A stretch of DNA of 54,961 bases. Origin: Chitinophagaceae bacterium. GTDB taxonomy: Bacteria; Bacteroidota; Bacteroidia; Chitinophagales; Chitinophagaceae. Positions within the stretch are counted from its first letter, which is position 1. Each line of letters begins with the position of its first letter. A model generated the notes under the pieces. The model was not told the origin of the DNA. It worked only from the letters and a program-made list of their open reading frames with translations, and made no database searches. Shown one piece after another: positions 43,175 to 51,750 of the stretch. The DNA lies in the NCBI GenBank assembly GCA_947372235.1, contig CANBSW010000004.1, forward strand, positions 1 through 54,961. Reading direction: 5' to 3'. The translations under genes and the position numbers were made by a program.

Positions 43175-44419
43175 ATGCAGCCATCCAGCAATTCCACCAA
43201 GTTTGCTTTTGTCATGATCACCTCACTTTTTTTTATGTGGGGCTTTGTTCATAACCTCGATCCCATCCTGATCCCGCATTTAAAAAAATCATTCAGTCTT
43301 TCTACACTTCAGTCTTCTTTGGTAGATTCGGCAGTATTCATCGCTTATTTTTTAATGGCATTACCTGCTGGTTTTATCATGAAAAAATATGGTTATAAAG
43401 CGGGGATTATTACCGGTCTTGCCCTGTTTGCCATCGGTTCATTCATGTTCATACCGGCTGCCAATACACAACAGTATTTTTTCTTTTTAGGAGCTCTATT
43501 CATCATTGCTTGCGGGTTAACCATATTAGAAACAGCCGCTAATCCCTACGCCTCTTTATTAGGAGATCCGTCTACTGCTACTCAACGGTTAAATTTTGCA
43601 CAGTCTTTTAATGGACTTGCTGCAACACTTGCTCCTATCATAGGGGCACGAATGATTCTTACACAAGGTAATTCTGATGAAGCCCTGAATGCAATGGATG
43701 CTGCAACACGACAGGTTGCTTTGGCTTCAGAAGCGGCTTCTGTTAAAACACCTTATTTTGTTCTGGGTTGCGTGATTGTTTTGATCGCTGCTATTTTTGC
43801 TTTCATCAAATTACCCGAGATCAAAGAAGAGGGGGAGACCGCTCCGGGTAAAAGTATCATGCATACCCTTCGTCATAAACATTTATTAGGTGCTGTTTTT
43901 GCCCAGTTTTTTTACGTGGGTGCGCAGGTTTGCGTGTTTAGTTTTTTCATTTTGTTCGCTGTTAAATCTGCCGGTATCGATAAGATCAAAGCAGCAGATT
44001 ATCTGGGCTGGGGTTGTGGTATGGCATTTATGATCGGCCGCTTTGTGGGCACATTTGTGATGCGGTATATCGCTCCGCCCAAACTCCTTGCTTTCTATTC
44101 ATTTATGAATGTGGTATTATGTGTTGTGGCCATCACAGCACATGGAATGATCCCTGTGTATGCAGTAATCGGTATTGCATTTTTTATGTCTATCATGTTC
44201 CCAACTATTTTCTCATTAGGTATCAAAGACCTCGGCTCTGATACAGAACTGGGCAGCAGCCTGATCATTATGTCGATTGTTGGTGGTGCATTATTGCCGC
44301 CGATTCTCGGTATTATCAGCGATAGAACACAGAACATCCAAATGGGCTATATCGTTCCATTGGTATGCTTTGCTTTTGTTGGATGGTTTGGTTGGAAAGG
44401 ACATGTTGTGAGAGAGTAA
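43175..44419 (+). CDS. fucP: FucP-type L-fucose/proton symporter (MFS)
   Basis: A 414-residue major facilitator protein with twelve hydrophobic segments. FFMWGFVHNLDPILIPHLKKSF places Asp near residue 31, as in FucP. The ACGLTILETAANPYASLLG stretch carries the second acidic residue of the proton/sugar site. NFAQSFNGLAATLAPIIGAR is also shared. It opens the fucose locus. A near-consensus TAAATTTT box lies ~11 bases upstream of the ATG. The spacer after it holds iterated words. Confidence 0.9.
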   Translation: MQPSSNSTKFAFVMITSLFFMWGFVHNLDPILIPHLKKSFSLSTLQSSLVDSAVFIAYFLMALPAGFIMKKYGYKAGIITGLALFAIGSFMFIPAANTQQYFFFLGALFIIACGLTILETAANPYASLLGDPSTATQRLNFAQSFNGLAATLAPIIGARMILTQGNSDEALNAMDAATRQVALASEAASVKTPYFVLGCVIVLIAAIFAFIKLPEIKEEGETAPGKSIMHTLRHKHLLGAVFAQFFYVGAQVCVFSFFILFAVKSAGIDKIKAADYLGWGCGMAFMIGRFVGTFVMRYIAPPKLLAFYSFMNVVLCVVAITAHGMIPVYAVIGIAFFMSIMFPTIFSLGIKDLGSDTELGSSLIIMSIVGGALLPPILGIISDRTQNIQMGYIVPLVCFAFVGWFGWKGHVVRE

Positions 44420-44510
44420 TTAAAAATTAAGAATTAGGAATTAATAATTAGTAATTGAGTGAATAGAAAAGAATATTTACTACTCACGACTGACGATTCA
44501 CGACTCACGA
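44417..44510. repeat. Iterated-word spacer between fucP and the mutarotase
   Basis: TAATTAAAAATTAAGAATTA-like words at 44417-44456 start at the fucP stop codon (44417-44419). They are followed by ACTCACGACTGACGATTCAC and GACTCACGA words at 44482-44510, which also occur at 31796-31815. Confidence 0.8.
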
Positions 44511-44521
44511 AATAACAAACT

Positions 44522-44857
44522 ATGTCAAAAAGATATTGTTTAGCCCTCGATCTGATTGATGATGCCGCTTTAATTGGTGTGTATGAAGAATGGCATAAGA
44601 GTATATGGCCAGAAATACATGACAGTATTACTTCTTCAGGTATTGAACAGATGGAGATCTATCGTGTGAGTAATCGTTTGTTTATGATCATGGATGTGAA
44701 TGAGTCATTTAGTTTTGAGGCAAAATCAAAAGCCGATGCCGCCAATGAAAAAGTGCAGGAATGGGAAACCCTGATGTGGAATTTTCAACAGGCATTGCCT
44801 TTTGCCAAACCGGGTGAGAAATGGATATTGATGGATAAAATATTTTCATTGAAATAA
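44522..44857 (+). CDS. L-rhamnose/L-fucose mutarotase-like protein
   Basis: A 111-residue protein of the RhaM/DUF718 type. The catalytic His lies in EEWHKSIWPEIHDSI and the conserved ending is WETLMWNFQQALPFAKPGEKWILMDKIF. The family interconverts the alpha and beta anomers of L-rhamnose. In the Xanthomonas fucose cluster a protein of this type acts on L-fucose, and its position between FucP and the dehydrogenases supports that here. It lies 13 bases before the first SDR gene. Confidence 0.85.
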   Translation: MSKRYCLALDLIDDAALIGVYEEWHKSIWPEIHDSITSSGIEQMEIYRVSNRLFMIMDVNESFSFEAKSKADAANEKVQEWETLMWNFQQALPFAKPGEKWILMDKIFSLK

Positions 44858-44869
44858 TAAAATCATACC

Positions 44870-45634
44870 ATGTTTAGTTTGATTAATAAAGTGGCAGTAG
44901 TAACAGGTGGAGGAAGCGGAATTGGAAAAGCAGTAGCTGTTGTATTTGCCAAACAAGGTGCAGAAGTTCATATACTTGATTTGAATAACACAGCTGCACA
45001 GGAAACCTTATCAGAAATCACAGATGCAGGCGGAAAAGGTTCGGTGCATATTTGTAATATCAGTAACCAGCAACTGGTGAATGAAGTATTTACAAAAATC
45101 GGTTCTTTTGAAATATTGGTAAACTGTGCAGGTATTGCACATGTGGGTAAAGCAGATACAACTGCAGAAGCTGATTTTGAAAAAGTATTTCAGGTAAATG
45201 TAAAAGGGGCTTACAATTGTTTGCATGAAGCCATTCCTGTTTTTAAACAAAGGGGAGGGGGTGTTATTTTGAATGTTGCATCTATTGCAGCATTGGTAGG
45301 CATCAGCGATCGTTTTGCATATAGTATGAGTAAGGGTGCTGTGTATGCCATGACATTAAGTGTGGCCAAAGATTACCTGCACGAAAATATCCGTTGCAAT
45401 TCCATTTCACCGGCAAGGGTACATACTCCTTTTGTAGATGGATTTATTGCAAAAAATTATCCGGGACGAGAAACAGAAATGTTTGAAAAACTGTCTAAAT
45501 CGCAACCGATAGGCAGAATGGGAAATGTTGAGGAAGTGGCAGCACTGGCTTTATATCTTTGCAGTGATGAGGCAGGATTCATTACCGGGAATGATTATCC
45601 GATTGATGGTGGTTTTGTTAAACTGAACAGTTAA
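44870..45634 (+). CDS. SDR-family oxidoreductase, 2-keto-3-deoxy-L-fuconate dehydrogenase-like
   Basis: A 254-residue classical SDR. The cofactor motif is TGGGSGIG, the catalytic Ser is in NVASIAAL and the Tyr-x3-Lys is YSMSK. The C-terminal region (ISPARVHTPFVDGFIAKNYP and GNDYPIDGGFVKL) fits the C4-dehydrogenase of the fucose pathway. It would oxidise 2-keto-3-deoxy-L-fuconate with NAD to the 2,4-diketo acid. The role is inferred from similarity of motifs and from gene context. Confidence 0.82.
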   Translation: MFSLINKVAVVTGGGSGIGKAVAVVFAKQGAEVHILDLNNTAAQETLSEITDAGGKGSVHICNISNQQLVNEVFTKIGSFEILVNCAGIAHVGKADTTAEADFEKVFQVNVKGAYNCLHEAIPVFKQRGGGVILNVASIAALVGISDRFAYSMSKGAVYAMTLSVAKDYLHENIRCNSISPARVHTPFVDGFIAKNYPGRETEMFEKLSKSQPIGRMGNVEEVAALALYLCSDEAGFITGNDYPIDGGFVKLNS

Positions 45635-45639
45635 TACAA

Positions 45640-46977
45640 ATGAATATGCGAAAAATAAATCTCTTACTTATTTCTGTTTTATTGGGTTCCATACTATCGG
45701 CTCAAACGTATACACCCACAGCAGAAAATCTTACTGCCCGAAAGGAGTTTCAGGATATGAAATTTGGCATGTTCATTCATTGGGGTGCCTCCAGTGTTTT
45801 AGGAGCCGGAGAGTGGGTAATGAACCAGCGCAATATTCGTGTGAATGAGTATACCAACCTGATGCGTGTTTTTAATCCCATCGACTTTGATGCAAAAAAA
45901 TGGGTAGCCACTGCAAAAAGTGCAGGTATGCAATACATTACTTTTATTACACGTCACCATGATGGCTTCAGCAATTTTGATACTAAGCAATCCGATTGGA
46001 AGATCACCAATACACTTTATGGTAAAGACGCATTGAAACAACTGGCAGATGAATGCCATAAACAAGGCATCAAATTATTCTGCTATTATTCATTGCTCGA
46101 TTGGTACCGTGATGATTACCAATACGAAACAGGTAAAACAGGAAAGGGCACGGGAAGAACAAAAAAAAGTAACTGGAACAGTTATATCGCCTTCATGAAA
46201 GCACAGTTAACAGAATTGCTGACCAATTACGGAGAGATCTCAGGGATCTGGTTCGATGGCCATTGGGATCAGCTGGATAATGACCATGATAAATCCCTTC
46301 AATCAAAAGTGAATTGGCATTATGATGAGATATATCCGCTTATTCATAAACTGCAGCCAAAATGTTTGATCTCAAATAATCACCATTTATCACCTATACC
46401 GGGAGAAGATTTTCAGGCATTTGAAAAAGACCTTCCGGGTAATAATACCACAGGATTTGGTGGCGCAAGTGTTTCGCAGCTACCCTTGGAGACTTGTGAG
46501 ACAATGAATGATGCATGGGGGTATAATATGACCGACAGAAAATTCAAAACCGTTCCTGCATTGATTCATTATATGGTGAATGCTGCAGGACGTAATGCGA
46601 ATTTCTTACTCAATGTTGGCCCAATGCCCAATGGTGTTATTCAAACTGAATTTACCGACACATTAGCTGCGGTTGGTAAATGGACAACACAATATGGAAA
46701 CAGTATTTATGGAACCCGTGGTAATATCATTCCTCCACAGGAATGGGGTGTAGTAACTGCAAAAGGGAAAACCGCATTTGTACATATCCTCAATAAAAAT
46801 AAATTGCAGCAACCTTTTGTATTCATTCCTGCGATGAAAGAAAAAATAACAGGTGCTGTTTTAATGAAGAACAAAACGGAAGTAAAATTCAAACAAATAC
46901 CGGAAGGCGTATTTATTTATCTGGATGGAATACTACTTGACAATATAGATACCATCATTCAACTAACCATACAATAA
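45640..46977 (+). CDS. Alpha-L-fucosidase, family GH29
   Basis: A 445-residue secreted enzyme with a signal peptide (NLLLISVLLGSILSAQ). The start of the barrel is MKFGMFIHWGASSV and ITRHHDGFSNFDTKQSDW, both GH29 marks. The nucleophile Asp206 is in SGIWFDGHWD. NAAGRNANFLLNVGPMPNG follows near residue 315. It removes terminal L-fucose from glycans in the periplasm or outside the cell. It follows the SDR gene by five bases. Confidence 0.93.
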   Translation: MNMRKINLLLISVLLGSILSAQTYTPTAENLTARKEFQDMKFGMFIHWGASSVLGAGEWVMNQRNIRVNEYTNLMRVFNPIDFDAKKWVATAKSAGMQYITFITRHHDGFSNFDTKQSDWKITNTLYGKDALKQLADECHKQGIKLFCYYSLLDWYRDDYQYETGKTGKGTGRTKKSNWNSYIAFMKAQLTELLTNYGEISGIWFDGHWDQLDNDHDKSLQSKVNWHYDEIYPLIHKLQPKCLISNNHHLSPIPGEDFQAFEKDLPGNNTTGFGGASVSQLPLETCETMNDAWGYNMTDRKFKTVPALIHYMVNAAGRNANFLLNVGPMPNGVIQTEFTDTLAAVGKWTTQYGNSIYGTRGNIIPPQEWGVVTAKGKTAFVHILNKNKLQQPFVFIPAMKEKITGAVLMKNKTEVKFKQIPEGVFIYLDGILLDNIDTIIQLTIQ

Positions 46978-46986
46978 TAACAGACT

Positions 46987-47844
46987 ATGAAATTGATCAG
47001 ATTTGGCGAAGCGGGGAAAGAGAAACCCGGGATACATATGGGTGGCAGGAACTACGATGTATCAGGTTTTATCAAAGATTTTGATGAACAATTTTTTGCC
47101 AATGGCGGAATTCCGCACCTTGCCTGGATGATAGCACAACATGAAACTATGTTGCCATTGATTGCGGAAGGAGTAAGACTGGGTTGTCCGGTGGCCAATC
47201 CATCCAAGATCCTTTGTATTGGATTGAATTATGCAAAACATGCAAAAGAAACCAATGCTGCCATTCCAAAAGAGCCGATTCTTTTTATGAAATCTACTAC
47301 GGCTATTACCGGTCCGAACGATCATATCATGATTCCGAAGAATTCTGTAAAAACAGATTGGGAAGTAGAGCTGGCTTTTGTAATTGGCAAAAAAGCCAGT
47401 TATGTTTCTGAAGAAGAAGCGATGGATTATGTGGCAGGCTATTGTTTGCATAATGATGTAAGTGAAAGGGAATTTCAATTAGAGCGTGGTGGTACCTGGG
47501 ATAAAGGCAAGGGCTGTGATACGTTTGCGCCATTGGGTCCATGGATGGTAACCAAAGATGAAATTGCTGATCCACACAATCTCCGCCTTTGGTTAAAAGT
47601 AAATGATCAGATGATGCAGGATGGAAATACAGATGACCTGATCTTTAATATACCGCAATTGGTTTCTTATCTGAGTCAGTTCATGACATTGCTTCCCGGC
47701 GATATTATTTCTACGGGAACTCCTGCTGGTGTAGGACTTGGCTTTAATCCACCGGTATATTTGAAACCCGGCGATATTGTTGAATTAGGTATTGATGGAT
47801 TGGGAACTTCTCAACAAAAGGTAATTGCGTATCAACCCGCATAA
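46987..47844 (+). CDS. FAH-family hydrolase, 2,4-diketo-3-deoxy-L-fuconate hydrolase-like
   Basis: A 285-residue fumarylacetoacetate-hydrolase-family protein. IGLNYAKHAKETN, DWEVELAFVIGKKA and GDIISTGTPAGVGLGFNPPVYLKPGD carry the metal-binding Glu/Asp residues and the family's GTPAGVG motif. The length and context match the last enzyme of the fucose route, which cleaves the diketo acid to pyruvate and L-lactate. The alternative is a generic acylpyruvase. Confidence 0.85.
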   Translation: MKLIRFGEAGKEKPGIHMGGRNYDVSGFIKDFDEQFFANGGIPHLAWMIAQHETMLPLIAEGVRLGCPVANPSKILCIGLNYAKHAKETNAAIPKEPILFMKSTTAITGPNDHIMIPKNSVKTDWEVELAFVIGKKASYVSEEEAMDYVAGYCLHNDVSEREFQLERGGTWDKGKGCDTFAPLGPWMVTKDEIADPHNLRLWLKVNDQMMQDGNTDDLIFNIPQLVSYLSQFMTLLPGDIISTGTPAGVGLGFNPPVYLKPGDIVELGIDGLGTSQQKVIAYQPA

Positions 47845-47855
47845 AATATTTTGAT

Positions 47856-48692
47856 ATGAGTATTCCAGTAGCCATCGATTCACACCAGCACTTTTGGCAA
47901 TACCATCCGGCAGTGCATGAATGGATCAGTGAGGATATGGCAGTGATCAGAAAAAATTTTTTGCCGGAAGATCTTGCTCCGGTTTTACAAGAACAAAATA
48001 TTGATGGATGCGTAGCCGTTCAGGCAGATCAAACAGAAAATGAAACTGATTTTTTGATCGGTCTCGCAAAAGAAAATTCCTCTATCAAAGGTGTTGTTGG
48101 TTGGATTGATCTTCGGGCAGAAAATTTACAGGAACGATTGGCTCATTATCAGCAAATCCCCGTAGTTAAAGGGTTTCGCCATGTTTTGCAGGGAGAAGAT
48201 CCGGCATTTATGTTACAGCCTTCGTTTTTGAAAGGCATTGCAAAGCTGAAAGATTTTGGGTTTACGTATGATATACTTGTTTTTCCAAAACATTTATCGG
48301 CAGCTATGGAACTGGTGAAACAATTTCCTGATCAAGCCTTTGTGATCGATCATATTGCCAAACCTTTTATTAAAGATGGATTGATAGATGCATGGAGATC
48401 GGACATGCAAAAGATCGCACAGTTTTCCAATGTTTCCTGCAAAATAAGCGGGATGGTTACGGAAGCCAATTGGAAAACATGGACAAAGGAAGATATCTTC
48501 CCTTATATAGAAACCGTTACGGAAGCATTTGGCACCGATCGTTTACTGTATGGCTCAGATTGGCCCGTATGCCTTGTTGCTGCATCGTATGAAGAGATGA
48601 TCAATCCTGTAAAAGAATATTTTTCAAGATTTTCAAAAACAGAACAGGAAGCTGTTTTTGGAAAAAATGCAATTCGATTTTATCATTTATAA
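47856..48692 (+). CDS. L-fuconolactonase-like amidohydrolase
   Basis: A 278-residue amidohydrolase-2 protein of the COG3618 type. Visible metal and catalytic ligands are HQH in IDSHQHFWQ, His in GFRHVLQ, His in VIDHIAKP and Asp in GSDWPV. It would hydrolyse L-fucono-1,5-lactone to L-fuconate. It starts 11 bases after the FAH-family gene and lies 11 bases before the dehydrogenase that would make its substrate. Confidence 0.87.
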   Translation: MSIPVAIDSHQHFWQYHPAVHEWISEDMAVIRKNFLPEDLAPVLQEQNIDGCVAVQADQTENETDFLIGLAKENSSIKGVVGWIDLRAENLQERLAHYQQIPVVKGFRHVLQGEDPAFMLQPSFLKGIAKLKDFGFTYDILVFPKHLSAAMELVKQFPDQAFVIDHIAKPFIKDGLIDAWRSDMQKIAQFSNVSCKISGMVTEANWKTWTKEDIFPYIETVTEAFGTDRLLYGSDWPVCLVAASYEEMINPVKEYFSRFSKTEQEAVFGKNAIRFYHL

Positions 48693-48703
48693 TAGTATAT
48701 ACC

Positions 48704-49492
48704 ATGGATCTGCAATTAAAAAATAAAGTCATCATAGTTACCGGCGGTGCTAAAGGAATTGGAGAAGGGATTGTTCGCGTATTAGCCGCTGAAGGTGCTA
48801 TTCCTGTGATCATAGGAAGGAGCGAAGCCGATAATAATAAGGTCGTAAAAGACATAGAAGCCAATGGTGGAAATGCCTGGCAGGTAGCTGCTGAATTATC
48901 TGATCCTGCTGCTTCCGAAAAAGCAGTACAAACTGTGATCGAAAAATTTGGAAGGATTGAAGGAGTTGTAAACAACGCCGGCGTAAATGATGGTGTTGGA
49001 TTAGAGAAAGGCAATTATGAAAAATTTATGCAAAGCCTGCATAAGAACCTGGTGCATTATTACCTGATTGTTCATCATGCATTACCTGAACTGATTAAGT
49101 CGAAAGGTTCTATCGTTAACATCACTTCTAAAACTGCTGAAACCGGTCAGGGTAATACTTCTGCTTATGCAGCAGCCAATGGTGGAAGAAATGCATTAAC
49201 GCGAGAATGGGCTGTAGAGTTATTGAAATATAATATTCGCGTGAATGCTGTAGTAGTAGCCGAATGCTATACGCCTGCGTATGAAACATGGATACAGACT
49301 TTGGCTGAGCCTGAAAAGAAATTAATTGAGATCAATTCTAAAATTCCATTGGGTAATCGTATGACAACCAGCGAAGAAATTGCGAATGCAGTTGCTTTCT
49401 TATTGTCTGAAAAATCAAGTCACACCACCGGCCAGATTATTCATGTAGATGGCGGATATGTGCATCTGGACAGAGCATTGGCAAACGCTTAA
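48704..49492 (+). CDS. L-fucose dehydrogenase-like SDR with altered catalytic motif
   Basis: A 262-residue SDR. It has TGGAKGIG, NNAG (90-93) and the Ser of NITSKTAETG. NNAGVNDGVGL, NLVHYY, LTREWAVELL and SSHTTGQ with HVDGGYVHLDRAL closely resemble the L-fucose dehydrogenases of Burkholderia and Xanthomonas. The expected Tyr-x3-Lys reads YAAAN, so Asn159 stands where the catalytic Lys normally is (codon AAT at 49178-49180). It would oxidise L-fucose to the lactone if it is active. Confidence 0.85.
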   Translation: MDLQLKNKVIIVTGGAKGIGEGIVRVLAAEGAIPVIIGRSEADNNKVVKDIEANGGNAWQVAAELSDPAASEKAVQTVIEKFGRIEGVVNNAGVNDGVGLEKGNYEKFMQSLHKNLVHYYLIVHHALPELIKSKGSIVNITSKTAETGQGNTSAYAAANGGRNALTREWAVELLKYNIRVNAVVVAECYTPAYETWIQTLAEPEKKLIEINSKIPLGNRMTTSEEIANAVAFLLSEKSSHTTGQIIHVDGGYVHLDRALANA

Positions 49493-49499
49493 ACGTTGT

Positions 49500-49566
49500 G
49501 TGTTTCTGTGTCTCCTTGTCTCCGGGGTTCAAAATTAATCCACAGAGGTATAGAGGATCACAGAGA
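49500..49566. repeat. Weak fold-back of GTGTCTCC / CACAGAGG words
   Basis: GTGTGTTTCTGTGTCTCC at 49498-49515 faces CACAGAGGTATAGAGG and ATCACAGAGA at 49541-49566. It lies in the spacer between the fucose dehydrogenase-like gene and the zinc dehydrogenase. Confidence 0.55.
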
Positions 49567-49583
49567 AGTAAAATGAAATACAA

Positions 49584-50594
49584 ATGAAAATACTAACCTG
49601 TACAACCCCCGGAGAATTTGCTTACGGCGAATCTGCGATACCAAACATTACACCCGGCAATACATTATTACAAATTAAACGGGTAGGCATTTGCGGAACC
49701 GATCTGCATGCATTTGAAGGAACTCAACCTTTCTTTTCTTATCCAAGAATTTTAGGGCATGAATTGGCTGCAGATATTGTTGAAACCGATCAGCCGGGAT
49801 TTGGAAAAGGGGAAGCTGTAACCATCATCCCTTATTTTAATTGTGGTACCTGTATCGCCTGTCGATCCGGCAAAGCTAATTGTTGCACACAGATCAAAGT
49901 TTGCGGTGTACATATTGATGGTGCAATGGTTGAATATCTTTCAGTACCCTCTTATTCACTGGTGCATGGTGAAGGATTGAGTTACGATGAACTCGCTTTG
50001 GTTGAACCTCTTGCCATTGGTGCGCATGGTGTAAAACGAGCGGATACGCAGCCCGGTGAATATGTTTTAATTGTTGGTGCAGGCCCAATAGGCCTTGGAA
50101 CGATGGAGTTTGCCAGAATTGCCGGCGCCAAAGTAATTGCCATGGATGTAAACGAAAGCAGACTTGAATTTTGCACCAACAAACTCAAAGTAGATTTTAC
50201 AATAAATCCATTGAAAGAAAATGCAATGGAAAAATTACAACAGATCACCAATGGCGATATGCCAACAGTTGTAATAGATGCTACCGGAAATTTGAAAGCC
50301 ATCAATAATGCATTCCAATACCTTGCCCACGGCGGGCGCTATGTTTTGATTGGATTACAGAAAGGCGAGATTGCTTTCAGTCATCCCGAATTTCACAAAC
50401 GCGAAGCTACATTAATGAGCAGTCGAAATGCAACCCGGCAGGATTTTGAACATGTGGTGGCATCTATGAAAAAAGGCCTGGTAAACCCAACCAATTATAT
50501 CACACATCGCGTAAATTTTGATGCCGTAAAAGATGAATTTGCAGGCTGGTTAAATCCTGAAAATCATGTGATCAAAGCGATGGTAACAATATAA
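49584..50594 (+). CDS. Zinc-binding alcohol dehydrogenase family protein
   Basis: A 336-residue medium-chain dehydrogenase. The catalytic zinc ligands are in VGICGTDLHAF and LGHELAADI. The structural zinc site is NCGTCIACRSGKANCC, and the cofactor motif is VGAGPIGLGTMEFAR. It resembles L-galactonate/L-gulonate-type dehydrogenases. It could oxidise L-fuconate or a related sugar acid in this locus. Its spacer from the preceding gene is 91 bases, so it may have a separate promoter. Confidence 0.87.
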   Translation: MKILTCTTPGEFAYGESAIPNITPGNTLLQIKRVGICGTDLHAFEGTQPFFSYPRILGHELAADIVETDQPGFGKGEAVTIIPYFNCGTCIACRSGKANCCTQIKVCGVHIDGAMVEYLSVPSYSLVHGEGLSYDELALVEPLAIGAHGVKRADTQPGEYVLIVGAGPIGLGTMEFARIAGAKVIAMDVNESRLEFCTNKLKVDFTINPLKENAMEKLQQITNGDMPTVVIDATGNLKAINNAFQYLAHGGRYVLIGLQKGEIAFSHPEFHKREATLMSSRNATRQDFEHVVASMKKGLVNPTNYITHRVNFDAVKDEFAGWLNPENHVIKAMVTI

Positions 50595-50635
50595 TAGCGT
50601 ACAAATAAATACGGTGTTCTCCATCCAAGTCAATC

Positions 50636-50699
50636 AAAACCGCGCCTACGTGCCTTTGTGTGAAAATTTATTCGCACAAAGGCACGGAGGCACGGTTTT
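50636..50699. repeat. Hairpin after the zinc dehydrogenase gene
   Basis: CGTGCCTTTGTG at 50649-50660 pairs perfectly with CACAAAGGCACG at 50675-50686. Outer words AAAACCGCGCC and GGAGGCACGGTTTT extend it, followed by a T run. It acts as a terminator in form and shares words with 19643-19696. Confidence 0.88.
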
Positions 50700-50749
50700 T
50701 TATTTGCTATATTAGTAGCTGAGTATCTTTCTTATCAACAACTCATCAT

Positions 50750-50757
50750 TCAATTTG
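50750..50757 (+). promoter_or_regulatory. Near-consensus promoter box for the GH43 gene
   Basis: TCAATTTG differs from TAnnTTTG at one position and ends five bases before the ATG at 50763. Confidence 0.4.
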
Positions 50758-50762
50758 CACGG

Positions 50763-51749
50763 ATGAAAAATGTTTTTGTAGTAATTGCTATCATTCTGCC
50801 TTCTGTTATCTTTTCTCAAGCACAGCAATGGATCAACCCCGGTGAAGTTTGGCCCGATCAAAATGGAAACCATATTCAGGCACATGGTGGTGGTATCATT
50901 AAGATCGGCAAAACTTATTACTGGTATGGAGAGGAGAGAAGACAAGGGCTTGATTCGAACAAACGATATGTGAGCTGTTATGCATCCAAAGACCTGATGA
51001 ACTGGGATTTTAAAGGAGATGTATTGCAATTAGCTGACCCCGAAAATCTTGGCAGACGCTGGGTTTGCGAGCGACCCAAAGTTTTTTACAATACTAAAAC
51101 AAAAAAATATGTGATGTACCTGCATCTTGATAACAGCAATTATAAACTGGCAAAAGTTGCGGTATGTGTGAGTGATAAACCTGATGGCAATTACGAATAT
51201 GTAAAAAGTTTTCGGCCGCTTGAACATGAGAGCCGAGATATAGGGCAGTTCATCGATGATGATGGTCAGGCCTACCTGATCTTTGAAGACCGTCCCTTTG
51301 GTTTCCGCGTTGCCAAATTAACAGAGGATTATATGGGTATTGAAAAAGAGATGTGTTTGGTAAATATGAAACTGGAAGGTGGTGCTGTCGTTCATTACAA
51401 TGGGTTGTATTATGCAATTGGTTCTGCATTAACTGGATGGAATCCCAATCCCAACAAATATGCAACTGCTACCTCATTAGAGGGCCCATGGTCAGCGTTT
51501 AAAGACATTGCACCGCCTGAAACAAAGACCTATGGTTCGCAATCAACACTGATGTTGAAAGTGGCAGGCAGGAAAAAAACAACCGTCATTTTCATGGCAG
51601 ATATCTGGAAGCCCAGAACCCAGTGGGATTCGCGCTACTTATGGATGCCGCTTGAAATCGGTAATGGAAAACTTTGGTTGCAGGAACCGAAACCGTGGAA
51701 GATAGATGTGAAAACAGGAGAGGTGAAAGAAAAGGGAACTGATGAATAA
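50763..51749 (+). CDS. GH43-family glycoside hydrolase
   Basis: A 328-residue secreted protein with a signal peptide (KNVFVVIAIILPSVIFSQA). The start IQAHGGGIIKIGKTYYWYGEE carries the region near the GH43 base residue. ERPKVFYNTKTKKYVMYLHLD and SRDIGQFIDDDGQAYLIFEDR are typical blade motifs, and QSTLMLKVAGRKKT follows. GH43 enzymes act on arabinosides, xylosides or galactans. Here it could help remove fucose-containing side chains. The exact subfamily is not decided. Confidence 0.82.
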   Translation: MKNVFVVIAIILPSVIFSQAQQWINPGEVWPDQNGNHIQAHGGGIIKIGKTYYWYGEERRQGLDSNKRYVSCYASKDLMNWDFKGDVLQLADPENLGRRWVCERPKVFYNTKTKKYVMYLHLDNSNYKLAKVAVCVSDKPDGNYEYVKSFRPLEHESRDIGQFIDDDGQAYLIFEDRPFGFRVAKLTEDYMGIEKEMCLVNMKLEGGAVVHYNGLYYAIGSALTGWNPNPNKYATATSLEGPWSAFKDIAPPETKTYGSQSTLMLKVAGRKKTTVIFMADIWKPRTQWDSRYLWMPLEIGNGKLWLQEPKPWKIDVKTGEVKEKGTDE

Positions 51750-51750
51750 T

